Shown in pieces: positions 17,651-26,436 of a stretch of 38,345 nucleotides of DNA; position 1 is the stretch's first letter, and each line of letters begins with the position of its first letter. The notes below the pieces were generated by a model. It was not told where the DNA came from. It made no database searches and worked only from the letters and a program-made list of their open reading frames with translations. The position numbers and the translations under genes are program-made. The stretch is from Cyclobacteriaceae bacterium HetDA_MAG_MS6 (GTDB lineage: Bacteria; Bacteroidota; Bacteroidia; Cytophagales; Cyclobacteriaceae): the NCBI GenBank assembly GCA_019192485.1, contig JAHCMJ010000006.1, forward strand, positions 1-38,345, read 5' to 3'.

Positions 17651-18046
17651 ATGAATATAGCCGTATTACTGTTGACCTTGTGGTCTTTCACAGGTGAAAG
17701 TGAGGCCAGGATACAACTTACATTTCCTGATGACGAAGGTAAAGTGAATATCGCCTTTTATGCCGCAAAGGACCTATTCCTAAAAGAGGCCTCTCATACG
17801 CTCAGCGTCTCTATATCAGATACGAACATGAGTGTTGATCTTGAAAGTGTCCCAGATGGTTGGTATGCCGTGGCTGTCTTTCAAGATAAAAATGAAAACA
17901 GTGAACTTGACAAAACTTTTGTAGGGATACCCAAGGAGCCGTATGGTTTTTCTAACAACGCCAGAGGTTTGTTTGGTCCACCTAGCTTTGAGAAATGCCT
18001 CGTACATGTCAAAAGTGGATGCGTGATTGAAATCAGCTTGTTGTAA
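17651..18046 (+). CDS. Secreted DUF2141 family protein
   Basis: 131 residues with a short signal peptide (MNIAVLLLTLWSFTGESEA). The family's conserved strand pattern is present: a beta-sandwich with KVNIAFYAAKDLF, then the signature WYAVAVFQDKNENSELDKTF (residues about 72-91) and IPKEPYGFSNNARG followed by FGPPSFEKC. The Asp/Asn-rich DKNENSELD loop looks like a calcium-binding loop. DUF2141 proteins are extracytoplasmic and of unknown role. Its TAA overlaps the ATG of the LytS-type kinase by one base, so it is the first gene of a three-gene unit with a two-component system. It could be an accessory or sensed envelope protein. Confidence 0.88.
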   Translation: MNIAVLLLTLWSFTGESEARIQLTFPDDEGKVNIAFYAAKDLFLKEASHTLSVSISDTNMSVDLESVPDGWYAVAVFQDKNENSELDKTFVGIPKEPYGFSNNARGLFGPPSFEKCLVHVKSGCVIEISLL

Positions 18047-19086
18047 TGGATATCACGCAAATCAGCTTCCGCAAAGAGTTTATACAAATCATTTTGATTT
18101 TTATATTGGGAGGGGTTTTACAGCAAATGGCCTTTAGCGGACTTTGGTTTGATAATTGGCATGAGAGAATTGATGATATCATTTTGACGGGCACATTTTG
18201 GGTGGTGATGTGGAAAGGCAATCAGTATATTGTCTTTACACTTAACTATTATCACGTAGATTGGCTAACGAATCCTGCTAAACGCTTCGCTATTGGGTTG
18301 GTGCTTACCGTATCATTCACCTTACTGGCTACTTTTTCCATCTACTACTTGTTTTATACCGTGATAAAGGGTTTGTCTTTGACTTACTGGTCCTCGCAGT
18401 TGGGCTCGAGACCTTATGTTTTTGCGCTACTTTTGACTCTGCTCATAGGTACTTTCTTTCATGGAAGGGCATTTCTGCTGGCCTGGAGACAGACCGCTAT
18501 TGACATGGAAAAGTTGAAGAATGAGCAACTTATTACTCGATTCGAAAGCCTCAAAAACCAAGTCAATCCACACTTTTTGTTTAACAGTCTGAATGCCCTA
18601 AGCTCCTTGGTTTATGAAAATCAGGAAAAGGCAGTGGACTTTATTAGGAAACTTTCTGATGTATATCGGTATGTATTGGATCAGCGGGACAAAGAAGTGG
18701 TCCCGATTACTAACGAGCTTATTTTTTTAGAAGCATATGTTTACCTTCAAAAAATCAGATTTGAGGACAGTCTAGAGTTTTCTTTAGATCAAGAAGACAT
18801 GAATGGCACTATGGTAATACCACCTATGTCCTTGCAAATGCTGGTGGAAAATGCCATCAAACACAATATCGTATCGGAAGACGATCCTTTAAAAATCGAA
18901 GTTTATCTGCAAAACCAATATCTGGTAGTCGAAAACAATTTGCAAGTGAAGAAAGTCAAAGACTCAACAGGTATTGGACTTCAAAACATTAAATCGAGGT
19001 ATCAATATCTTAGTGATCGCCCGATAGAAGTTAACAAGGATGACAAAAAGTTTGTCGTGAAGTTGCCTGTATTAAAAATGTCCTGA
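18046..19086 (+). CDS. LytS/YehU-type sensor histidine kinase
   Basis: 346 residues. Four hydrophobic segments (about 11-30, 44-64, 82-105, 123-143) form a membrane sensor module without an obvious periplasmic domain. The His_kinase domain follows with the phospho-acceptor His176 in NQVNPHFLFNSLNAL. A shortened HATPase region has the N-box MLVENAIKHNI and the G-box STGIGLQNIKSR. This is the class normally paired with LytTR regulators, and one is encoded 7 bp downstream. The signal is unknown. The ATG overlaps the DUF2141 stop by one base. Confidence 0.94.
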   Translation: MDITQISFRKEFIQIILIFILGGVLQQMAFSGLWFDNWHERIDDIILTGTFWVVMWKGNQYIVFTLNYYHVDWLTNPAKRFAIGLVLTVSFTLLATFSIYYLFYTVIKGLSLTYWSSQLGSRPYVFALLLTLLIGTFFHGRAFLLAWRQTAIDMEKLKNEQLITRFESLKNQVNPHFLFNSLNALSSLVYENQEKAVDFIRKLSDVYRYVLDQRDKEVVPITNELIFLEAYVYLQKIRFEDSLEFSLDQEDMNGTMVIPPMSLQMLVENAIKHNIVSEDDPLKIEVYLQNQYLVVENNLQVKKVKDSTGIGLQNIKSRYQYLSDRPIEVNKDDKKFVVKLPVLKMS

Positions 19087-19093
19087 GTCCATC

Positions 19094-19852
19094 ATGAAAT
19101 ACCTCCTTATCGAAGATGAAAGAATAGCCTCTGAACGGTTGCAGGGACTGATAGCAGATATCCGACCCAACTATGAGTTTTTCGGTAGAGCGGACTCGGT
19201 GAAAAAAGCAGAGATGCTGTTATCAGTTTCACATGATATTGATCTGATTTTTTTAGATATACAACTATCTGATGGGATTAGTTTTGAAATATTTGATCGC
19301 GTGAATATAGACGTACCTATCATATTTACCACCGCTTATGATCAGTATGCTATCAAAGCTTTCAGGTTGAATAGTATTGACTATTTACTCAAACCGATTG
19401 ATCCGGGTCAATTGGAAGAGGCTTTGCTGAAATTTGAGAAGTTTGGAGGAAGCAAACCTTCGTCGTCTTATATCAACAATTTTGAAAACTTTTTGAATTC
19501 GTTCAATCACAACTATAAGGAGCGTTTTGTTATCAGGGTAGGAGAGCATTTGAAAACTGTTCCTACGGAAATGGTGAATGTATTTTTTAGTCAGGATAAG
19601 ACGACCTATCTACAAACTTCTGATGGCAAAAGATTCATTATTGACTATTCGCTAGATAAGATAGAAGCTATGCTGGATCCGAAGGCTTTCTATCGAGTAT
19701 CTCGTAAGTATATCATCAAACTAGATGCGATTGGAGACATTATTTCATTTTCAAATTCTCGTCTCAAACTTGTGATCAATCAATTTGCAGAAGACGATGT
19801 TATTGTAGCTAGGGAACGTGTCTCTGAGTTTAAGTCCTGGCTAGATAGATAA
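19094..19852 (+). CDS. LytTR family response regulator
   Basis: 252 residues. The receiver domain covers about 1-120, with acidic residues Glu7-Asp8, the phospho-acceptor Asp55 in LIFLDIQLSD, Thr80 in FTTAYDQYA and Lys100 in DYLLKPID. The LytTR DNA-binding domain covers about 145-250 (FVIRVGEHLKTVP, FYRVSRKYIIKLDAI, VIVARERVSEFKSWL). It is the partner of the preceding kinase (7-bp gap). LytTR sites are usually imperfect direct repeats about 21-22 bp apart; I did not find a convincing pair upstream of the operon. It converges with the next gene with a 5-bp gap. Confidence 0.95.
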   Translation: MKYLLIEDERIASERLQGLIADIRPNYEFFGRADSVKKAEMLLSVSHDIDLIFLDIQLSDGISFEIFDRVNIDVPIIFTTAYDQYAIKAFRLNSIDYLLKPIDPGQLEEALLKFEKFGGSKPSSSYINNFENFLNSFNHNYKERFVIRVGEHLKTVPTEMVNVFFSQDKTTYLQTSDGKRFIIDYSLDKIEAMLDPKAFYRVSRKYIIKLDAIGDIISFSNSRLKLVINQFAEDDVIVARERVSEFKSWLDR

Positions 19853-19857
19853 AGGAA

Positions 19858-20751
19858 TTAGGTGTTGAGCCAGTTCCAGAAGCGCTGGAAAGCATTTCTT
19901 TTCTTGGGCTGGACCTTAACTTTATACTCTTTTTTGATTGGCTGCGCAGCATGTATCGCCGGCTGTTTTTCTTTTCTGTCCTTGATTTTTGGCTCTTGCT
20001 TGGTATGGTAGTTTTCTAGGTAATGTTTCTTTTTTTGAGCCTTTTGCTTCTTTTTCTTCTTTCGCCTTTGCTGCTCTTCTTCGCGTGCTTCCCGCTGTCG
20101 TCGTGCCGCGATAGGATTGTAATCAGGTTTGCCGTTCTTGGCATTTCTTCGGTTTTTGCTGCCGTTCCTTTTAGCTGACTTCTTAGAGAGGTTATCTGCA
20201 CTCTTTTCCTCTTCGGGTTCGTCCTCTTGTTCTATCTTTTTGGGTTGCGGCAGGTCAATTTTTCCTTTTACAGTCAATCCTGGCAGCTTGATCTTGGGAG
20301 CTTTGATGAGCTCAACTTCTTCCTCAGCCTCAATCAGTTGTTCTATAGCATCTTCATTTATTTCTTCCAGGGGATCTGTTTCGATCACTGGATCGCTTGG
20401 TTTTTCAACTGGGGATTCTTCAATAAATTCTTCGATTAGCGCCTCATTTTCAATCGGCTCAGTTGGGATTTCTTCGGAGATTATTGGTTCTGGAGATGCG
20501 GTGCCTGTCTCAGCTTCTTGGTTATCAGGCAGGGCGGTGCTATTTTCAGCCTCTGTACTTGCTGTTTCGGCGGCCCTTATCGCTTCTTCAGGATCCGCCC
20601 AGGATCCGAATTCTTCTTGAATCAGGGAAAGAGTATCTTCTGTTAATTTCGAATTGCCATCCCAATCTGTTTCGGGATTTGAATCCTTTAGAAATGTGAT
20701 AAGTTCTGATGGTTTGACTTGTAGCTTTTTTGCTATCTGCGAAAGCCTCAT
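19858..20751 (-). CDS. IF-2 N-terminal-domain-like, highly charged protein downstream of smc
   Basis: 297 residues in three parts. Residues 1-50 (MRLSQIAKKLQVKPSELITF, ending with a KLTEDTLSLIQEEFG helix) resemble the small N-terminal domain of Bacteroidota IF-2. Residues 50-160 are very rich in Glu, Pro and Ser. A short ordered stretch LPGLTVKGKIDLPQPKK (about 153-169) recalls a GKIDL motif in the IF-2 linker. The rest is strongly basic (runs of RRKKKKKQK) and ends with an aromatic tail, FQRFWNWLNT. There is no GTPase or C-terminal IF-2 domain, and no truncation scar. It lies 43 bp after smc on the same strand, so it is probably co-transcribed. Function is unknown; RNA, ribosome or DNA binding is plausible from the charge. 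Confidence 0.7.
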   Translation of the reverse strand: MRLSQIAKKLQVKPSELITFLKDSNPETDWDGNSKLTEDTLSLIQEEFGSWADPEEAIRAAETASTEAENSTALPDNQEAETGTASPEPIISEEIPTEPIENEALIEEFIEESPVEKPSDPVIETDPLEEINEDAIEQLIEAEEEVELIKAPKIKLPGLTVKGKIDLPQPKKIEQEDEPEEEKSADNLSKKSAKRNGSKNRRNAKNGKPDYNPIAARRQREAREEEQQRRKKKKKQKAQKKKHYLENYHTKQEPKIKDRKEKQPAIHAAQPIKKEYKVKVQPKKRNAFQRFWNWLNT

Positions 20752-20794
20752 GTGATCAGGTAGATTTAAGCTATTAACAAAATAGAATGCTAAA

Positions 20795-23700
20795 CTAAGC
20801 TAGCTCTCGCAAATCTACAGGTACTACTCGTGAAATTCCTTGCTCAACCATTGTAATTCCGTAGATAACGTCGGTGCTGGCCATAGTTCGCTTGTTGTGA
20901 GTAACGATGATAAACTGAGATTCATTCGAAAACTTTCGAATAATTTGATTGAATTTATCGATGTTGGCATCATCAAGAGGAGCATCAACCTCATCAAAGA
21001 TACAAAACGGAGCTGGCTTGATCAGATAGATCGCAAATAGGAGAGAAGTAGCCGTAAGTGTCTTTTCTCCTCCTGATAGCTGATTGATCGTTAGGGGGCG
21101 TTTTCCTTTTGGTTTGGCAATGATATCAATGGATGAATCAAGCGGGTTTTCTGGATCTGTCAAACGTATATCGCAGTCGTCTTCGTCAGTAAATAGTGTT
21201 CGGAAAACTTGAATGAAGTGACCTTTTATTTGTTCAAAAGCTTTGAGGAAAGTTTCCTTGGCAACTTCATCGATCTCCTGGATTGTCATCAGTAGAGACT
21301 CTTTGGCTTTGATGAGATCTTCTTTTTGCTCCGTAATGAAGTCATGTCGTTCTTTGATCTCTTCATAGGCTTCCATAGCCATGGGGTTGATCGGCCCCAT
21401 GTTTTCCATTCTTTGATTGAGCTTTTCAACGACGTTTTTCAGTTCCTCTTCAGATTTATTGATGAAGTCCTCAGCGATCTCCTCGTTTAAGGCATCAGCA
21501 TCAATGTTGAACTCTACTGAGAGTCGTTCTTTGATTGAGTTGAGTTGCAGCTTAGTTTCATTGAGTTTGTTTTGCCACTCCATGAGCACCTGGTCTACTC
21601 TTTCTCTTTGATGTTGTATCTCCCTAAGGAGTTTTTCCTCTTCATCGATGCTGGCCCGGTTTTGATAGTATTCCCGCTCGGCCTCATTGACTCCCTGCTC
21701 TATGGATTCTTTTTCATCATACATGCCAACAAGGTCGTTATCGTTGTCAGCGGATTTTTTGGCTAATTCATTGAGGTCTTTTTCTGTGATCTGTAGTTCC
21801 TCCAGGTTTTTTTCTATTCGCTCTAGACTGTTCTGAAAGGCTTCATCTTTGTAACCAATCTCCTGATTGATACTGCTAAGCTTGTTTTGCTGTCTGTGGA
21901 ACAGGACATTTTCTTCATTGAAAGCGGTTGATTTTTGAGCCAACAACTCGTTCAGTGCTTCCAATTCCTGTTTTCGCTCGCCAACTTGTTCCTCCAGATC
22001 ACCTAATGTGTTGGATTCTCGACCATGCAGAGGTCTAAGTTCTTCAATTTCTCTTTCCAGGATTTCAATTTGCTCGACAATATCTTCTTTTCTGGTGGTA
22101 TTGGAAGTCAACAAGCTAGTAAACTGTTCTTGCTTGGTGGAAATGGATACATAGGTTTCATTGAGTTGCACCAGTTTTTCTTTCAACTCTTCTTGCAGAG
22201 TCGCTTGTGAAGCGGTTTGATACTGTGTGACCAGGGCTTGGTTTTCATTGAGATTCTTCTCTGTTACCTGTTGTTTTTTAGTCAGTGATTTGATCTCTAC
22301 TTCCAGTTTTTCCAGGTTTTTGGCCCTTCCGATTCGTTTTCCCTCAAACAACCCCACCGAACCACCAGTGATGCTAAATGATCTCTTAATCATTTTTCCA
22401 CTTTTGGAAATCAATGTGACTTCCTCCTGCGCTTCGTGATCTAATTGGCCCTCATGGATGTAGACGTCATGCAATAGATAAGATATCAGTCTATGATACT
22501 TGTCATCAAACTCTACTACCTCTGTTGCTGGTCGAGCCTGCGTTACGATACTTGTTGATGAGGATTGAAATTGCGCAAGTCTTTCTAAAATGAAGAAATT
22601 TGCTTTACCCTGGCTAGACTCACTCAAGAGGTTTACCGCGCTCAGCGCATCCTCTGTCTTGTCTACTACATAGTAGTTCATGTAGGGCTCAAGGTAATTC
22701 TCTATGCAAATCCTGTATTCTTCTGCGCAGGTAAGGATGTCTGACAATAGGGGAGCATCCTTCCAGTTGGTCTTTTTCTTTAAAAACTTGATCGCTTCCG
22801 GGAAGCCTTCCAGGTTTTCAACCAGTGATTTGGTAAGGTTAAATTCATTTTGTTTGGCATCGAGTTTACGGTTGATCTGGTTGATTTCATCGCGAAGTAA
22901 ATCTGCCTTTTGCTGAAATGAGGCAATCTGTTCGTTGTTCTTCTCTTCGCCTTCCTTGACTTGATTAAATTGGTTTTGAAGATGAGCTTTCTGCTCTTCT
23001 ATTTCTTTGAGTTTGCCATCAAATTCCTGCAAATTGGCCGAATGCTCCGTAGAGTCTTGACTAGTTTTGACCAATTCTTGTTTCAATGTCTTGAGTTGGA
23101 TCTCCTTGATCTCAAGGTCTTTACTATGCTGAAATAAAGACTCTCTCTGCGAAACCAACTTTTGATTGAGCTCATTCAGGATTTCTGTAGCCTCGGTGGT
23201 CTTGTTTTTTTGCCCATCATAGTCCTCTTTCAAAAGATCCAGGCGGCGAGACACTTCATGTAGGATCGTTTGAGCAGTCTCTTTTTCCTTGTCCAGACTT
23301 TTGAGTGAAAATGAAGCTCTTTCGTTGCTTTGCTTATCTTGCGATATCTGTTCTTTCAGATTTTGAACTTTGTCCTGCAAAAAACGCTGCCTTTCATTTT
23401 TTATTTTTTTGTCGCTTTCATATTGCCGTATTTTGTGGACGTGTTCATTGAGTGTTTTTTGTCTTGAACTCAGGAGCTTCTCTTTGCTGACTAACTCTGA
23501 TTTGTATTTTTCAAGCCGCGCCTCTTTTTCAGTAAGCTGGGTAGAGAGCGAGCTTTTCTGATCGTTCTGCTGGGTGATTTGCTCCTCAATGTTGGTCTGG
23601 ACCTCCTGTTGTGTGGCGATGGTTTTTTGTGCCAATGCGACACTTGAGCCTTTGTATTCTTCTTTGATTTCGTAGTACCTTTTTGCTTGCTTGGCCTGTC

Positions 23701-24319
23701 TTTCCAGGGACTTTAGGTTCTTTTCTATCTCAAATAAAAGGTCTTCTACTCTGTCGAGATCAGCATCGGTATCATTAAGCTTCCGAAGGGTTTCTTTTTT
23801 TCGGATTTTAAATTTTGATATACCGGCGGCTTCTTCAAACAAGGCTCTTCTGGAGTTGTCCTTATCGTTTAGGAGGTCGTCTACCATCTTTAATTCGATG
23901 ATGGCATAGCTATTGGAGGCTATTCCTGTATCCAGAAATAAGTTGGTGATGTCTTTGAGTCGGCAACTCACGCCATTGAGGAGATATTCACTTTCACCAG
24001 TGCGATAGTACCTTCTGGTAATGGTTACCTGAGAGTATTCAGTTGGGATCAGGTTTTTCGTATTGTTGAATGTGAGTGAAACCTCTGCCGATTGAGTTTG
24101 CTTACGGTTCTTCGTTCCATTGAAAATGACATTTTCCATTTTCTCGGATCGCAAAACCCTGGTTTTTTGCTCACCAAGTACCCATCTGATCGAGTCCACG
24201 ATGTTGGACTTTCCACAACCATTAGGTCCCACAATCCCGGTGATGCCTTCATCGAAATTTATGGTAACTTTGTCCGCAAAACTCTTGAATCCTTTAAGTT
24301 CTAAACGCGTTAGTTGCAT
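20795..24319 (-). CDS. smc: Chromosome segregation ATPase SMC
   Basis: 1174 residues from the start chosen here; this is the normal length. The N-terminal ATPase lobe starts MQLTRLELKGFKSFADK and has the Walker A GPNGCGKSN. Two long coiled-coil stretches flank a hinge (about residues 520-680, near FPEAIKFLKKKTNWKDAPLL). The C-terminal lobe has the ABC signature LSGGEKTLTATSLLFAIYL and Walker B/D-loop FCIFDEVDAPLDDANID. SMC with ScpA/ScpB compacts and individualises chromosomes. The open frame continues to 24454, but those 45 extra residues do not resemble SMC. They also run through the -7 promoter element and into the divergent gene, so ATG 24317-24319 is the start. Confidence 0.98.
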   Translation of the reverse strand: MQLTRLELKGFKSFADKVTINFDEGITGIVGPNGCGKSNIVDSIRWVLGEQKTRVLRSEKMENVIFNGTKNRKQTQSAEVSLTFNNTKNLIPTEYSQVTITRRYYRTGESEYLLNGVSCRLKDITNLFLDTGIASNSYAIIELKMVDDLLNDKDNSRRALFEEAAGISKFKIRKKETLRKLNDTDADLDRVEDLLFEIEKNLKSLERQAKQAKRYYEIKEEYKGSSVALAQKTIATQQEVQTNIEEQITQQNDQKSSLSTQLTEKEARLEKYKSELVSKEKLLSSRQKTLNEHVHKIRQYESDKKIKNERQRFLQDKVQNLKEQISQDKQSNERASFSLKSLDKEKETAQTILHEVSRRLDLLKEDYDGQKNKTTEATEILNELNQKLVSQRESLFQHSKDLEIKEIQLKTLKQELVKTSQDSTEHSANLQEFDGKLKEIEEQKAHLQNQFNQVKEGEEKNNEQIASFQQKADLLRDEINQINRKLDAKQNEFNLTKSLVENLEGFPEAIKFLKKKTNWKDAPLLSDILTCAEEYRICIENYLEPYMNYYVVDKTEDALSAVNLLSESSQGKANFFILERLAQFQSSSTSIVTQARPATEVVEFDDKYHRLISYLLHDVYIHEGQLDHEAQEEVTLISKSGKMIKRSFSITGGSVGLFEGKRIGRAKNLEKLEVEIKSLTKKQQVTEKNLNENQALVTQYQTASQATLQEELKEKLVQLNETYVSISTKQEQFTSLLTSNTTRKEDIVEQIEILEREIEELRPLHGRESNTLGDLEEQVGERKQELEALNELLAQKSTAFNEENVLFHRQQNKLSSINQEIGYKDEAFQNSLERIEKNLEELQITEKDLNELAKKSADNDNDLVGMYDEKESIEQGVNEAEREYYQNRASIDEEEKLLREIQHQRERVDQVLMEWQNKLNETKLQLNSIKERLSVEFNIDADALNEEIAEDFINKSEEELKNVVEKLNQRMENMGPINPMAMEAYEEIKERHDFITEQKEDLIKAKESLLMTIQEIDEVAKETFLKAFEQIKGHFIQVFRTLFTDEDDCDIRLTDPENPLDSSIDIIAKPKGKRPLTINQLSGGEKTLTATSLLFAIYLIKPAPFCIFDEVDAPLDDANIDKFNQIIRKFSNESQFIIVTHNKRTMASTDVIYGITMVEQGISRVVPVDLRELA

Positions 24320-24354
24320 GGAAGAAAAGAGGGTTTTAAAACAATCGAAGCCGA

Positions 24355-24362
24355 CAAATTTA
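24355..24362 (-). promoter_or_regulatory. Bacteroidota -7 promoter element for smc
   Basis: On the minus strand this is TAAATTTG, an exact TAnnTTTG match, 35 bp upstream of the ATG at 24319. It predicts a leader of about 30 nt and supports the shorter smc start. No -33 TTTG is evident. Confidence 0.5.
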
Positions 24363-24390
24363 GAATTAATTTTAAACTTTCCTTGAGATA

Positions 24391-24927
24391 ATGGACGATA
24401 TTCAATTTTGGGTTTATGTGGTGTTTGCAGTGATCTGGGTAGTAGCTCGTGCACTTAGGAAAAAGTCTCGCGAGACCACCAAGAGTAGACCAAAATCGCC
24501 GTTGGAAACAGAGGATAGCCAAGAGGCCCCGGTATCATTCGAAGAATTGCTCGAGGAGATCACTGGAAGAAAGTCGCTGAAAGAGGAACAAAAACCAATC
24601 GAAACATATCAAGAGGATGTAGGGCATAATTCTGGACCTTATGGGGAAGAAGAAGACAGGGCGGAAAAATCTATTAAGAGCGAAGGAAGTAAGAGACACT
24701 TTGCTGATGACGAAAGCAGACGAGTTTATGAGGAGTCAATCAAACGAGCTGAGCAGCAAGAGGAATTCGAGCCTGCAGAGGGCTATCAGTCCATCAAGCT
24801 GGTGAGCAGGAAAGAAGAGGAAGAAGAAAGTAGTGGATTTTCCAAGGAGATAGCAGAGATGTTTTCAGATACTGATGGAGCCAGAAAAGCAGTAATACTG
24901 GGCGAAATACTCAACAGGAAGTATTAG
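24391..24927 (+). CDS. Small membrane-anchored protein with acidic cytoplasmic region
   Basis: 178 residues; no named family recognised. One hydrophobic helix at residues 5-22 (FWVYVVFAVIWVVARAL) is followed at once by basic residues, so the C-terminal part should be cytoplasmic. A middle section is disordered and Glu/Lys-rich; it contains SFEELLEEITG (about 49-59), a short conserved-looking block. The C-terminal 24 residues (MFSDTDGARKAVILGEILNR, then KY) resemble the terminal motif of many Bacteroidota hypothetical proteins. It is divergent from smc across 71 bp and converges on gltA with 149 bp between. Possibly a membrane adaptor; this is only a guess. Confidence 0.7.
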   Translation: MDDIQFWVYVVFAVIWVVARALRKKSRETTKSRPKSPLETEDSQEAPVSFEELLEEITGRKSLKEEQKPIETYQEDVGHNSGPYGEEEDRAEKSIKSEGSKRHFADDESRRVYEESIKRAEQQEEFEPAEGYQSIKLVSRKEEEEESSGFSKEIAEMFSDTDGARKAVILGEILNRKY

Positions 24928-25024
24928 GATTTTGACTCTACTTTTTCAATGATCTGAGCTAAGACTTTGCAGTCAGAGTTTCACTTTTCCGAAGGAGCAT
25001 GCTTTTCCTGTATTCAGTTTAAAC

Positions 25025-25051
25025 AAAAAAGGGTCACACTTCGTGCAACCC
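25025..25051 (-). terminator. Rho-independent terminator of gltA
   Basis: Read on the minus strand, GGGT (complement of 25048-25051) pairs with ACCC (complement of 25031-25034). An inner CAC/GTG stem closes on a GAA loop, with two mismatched bases on each side. The hairpin is followed by TTTTTTGTTT. It starts 25 bp after the gltA stop. Confidence 0.75.
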
Positions 25052-25076
25052 ATATTCAAGTTAATTCTACTTTGCT

Positions 25077-26363
25077 TTACCGAGCTGAAAGCGGTTTGTA
25101 ATCCCTCTCGTTTTCTCCAGTATATATCTGTCTGGGGCGACCAATAGGCTCTTTATTCTCTCGCATTTCTTTCCACTGTGCTATCCAGCCTGGCAGTCTT
25201 CCCAACGCGAACATTACGGTAAACATTTCTGTCGGTATACCAAGTGCTCGATAAATAATTCCGGAGTAAAAATCTACGTTAGGATAAAGTTTGCGGTCAA
25301 CAAAGTACTGATCCTCCAACGCCTCTTGTTCCAATCCCTTGGCAATGTCCAATACTGGGTCTACTACTCCTAGAGCTTCCAGTACTTCATCAGCGGCTTT
25401 CTTAATGATTCTTGCCCTCGGGTCAAAGTTTTTGTAGACCCGGTGCCCAAATCCCATCAATCTGAATGGATCATTTTTGTCTTTGGCCTTGGCCATCCAT
25501 TTCTTGGTGTCACCTCCATCAACTTTGATGTTTTCGAGCATCTCAATAACAGCTTGATTAGCTCCACCGTGTAAAGGCCCCCAAAGGGCGTTGATGCCAG
25601 CGGAAAGCGAGGCGTACAGGCTTGCCTGTGATGAGCCTACTATTCTGACTGTAGAAGCAGAGCAGTTTTGCTCATGGTCGGCGTGAAGGATAAGCAGTTT
25701 ATCTAATGCCTTGGCAACGATAGGGTTCACTTCGTATTCTGTGGAAGGCAGACCAAACATCAGATGAAGAAAATTGCTACAATAGTCCAAATTATTGTTC
25801 GGGTACATCACCGGATGGCCCATTTGATTTTTATAGGACCATGCTGCAAAAGTTGGCATCTTGGCAATGATCCTGATAATGCTCAGGTTGACCTCTTCCC
25901 AGGATCTATTTGGATCCAGACTCTGAGGATAGAAGGCTGTCAGAGCGGTAACTAAAGAAGATAAGACACCCATAGGGTGAGCGGTAGACGGGAACCCGTC
26001 CAAAATCTTTTTGAAATCCTCATGAACTAGGGTGTGTTGTGTGATCCGACCCTGAAATTCAGCCAATTCCGTAGGAGAGGGAAGATCACCATAGATCAAA
26101 AGATACGACACTTCTAAAAAACTCGACTGATCTGCTAGTTGCTCGATAGGATATCCTCTGTACCTAAGTATACCTGTTTCACCATCTAGAAAGGTGATAG
26201 CACTTTTTGTTGACCCGGTGTTTTTGAAACCAGGATCAATGGTAATTACTCCCGTTTGGGCTCTAAATGCGCTAATATCAATGGCTGTTTCCTGCTCGGT
26301 TCCTTCAATTACAGGTAGTTCGTAGGATTGTCCATTGACTTTTACTTCAGCTGAATTTGGCAT
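25077..26363 (-). CDS. gltA: Citrate synthase
   Basis: Condenses acetyl-CoA and oxaloacetate, the entry step of the TCA cycle. At 428 residues it matches the hexameric Gram-negative (type II) form, with the extra N-terminal beta domain (residues 1-50, including YELPVIEGTEQE). Active-site regions are GPLHGGANQ (His), MGFGHRVYKNFDPRA (His) and DFYSGIIYRALGIP (Asp). The N-terminal CSASTVRIVGSSQASLYASL helix is also characteristic. It has its own terminator downstream. The prohibitin-like gene lies 73 bp upstream on the same strand. No strong promoter motif is seen in that gap (nearest is TAAGTTTC), so read-through from upstream is possible. Confidence 0.98.
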   Translation of the reverse strand: MPNSAEVKVNGQSYELPVIEGTEQETAIDISAFRAQTGVITIDPGFKNTGSTKSAITFLDGETGILRYRGYPIEQLADQSSFLEVSYLLIYGDLPSPTELAEFQGRITQHTLVHEDFKKILDGFPSTAHPMGVLSSLVTALTAFYPQSLDPNRSWEEVNLSIIRIIAKMPTFAAWSYKNQMGHPVMYPNNNLDYCSNFLHLMFGLPSTEYEVNPIVAKALDKLLILHADHEQNCSASTVRIVGSSQASLYASLSAGINALWGPLHGGANQAVIEMLENIKVDGGDTKKWMAKAKDKNDPFRLMGFGHRVYKNFDPRARIIKKAADEVLEALGVVDPVLDIAKGLEQEALEDQYFVDRKLYPNVDFYSGIIYRALGIPTEMFTVMFALGRLPGWIAQWKEMRENKEPIGRPRQIYTGENERDYKPLSAR

Positions 26364-26436
26364 TTGTTTGACGCTATATTTTTGATTTACAATTGAAACT
26401 TAACTTTCTGACGATAAAATTCGGCAGTATCCCTGG

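Noticed and set aside
20129-20620. 163-codon plus-strand open frame rich in Ser
   Set aside because: Antisense shadow of the Glu/Lys-rich gene after smc; composition is the mirror of low-complexity codons.
24320-24454. 45-residue N-terminal extension of smc in the longest open frame
   Set aside because: Does not resemble SMC, contains the -7 promoter element and overlaps the divergent gene; MQLTRLELKGFKSF is the family start.
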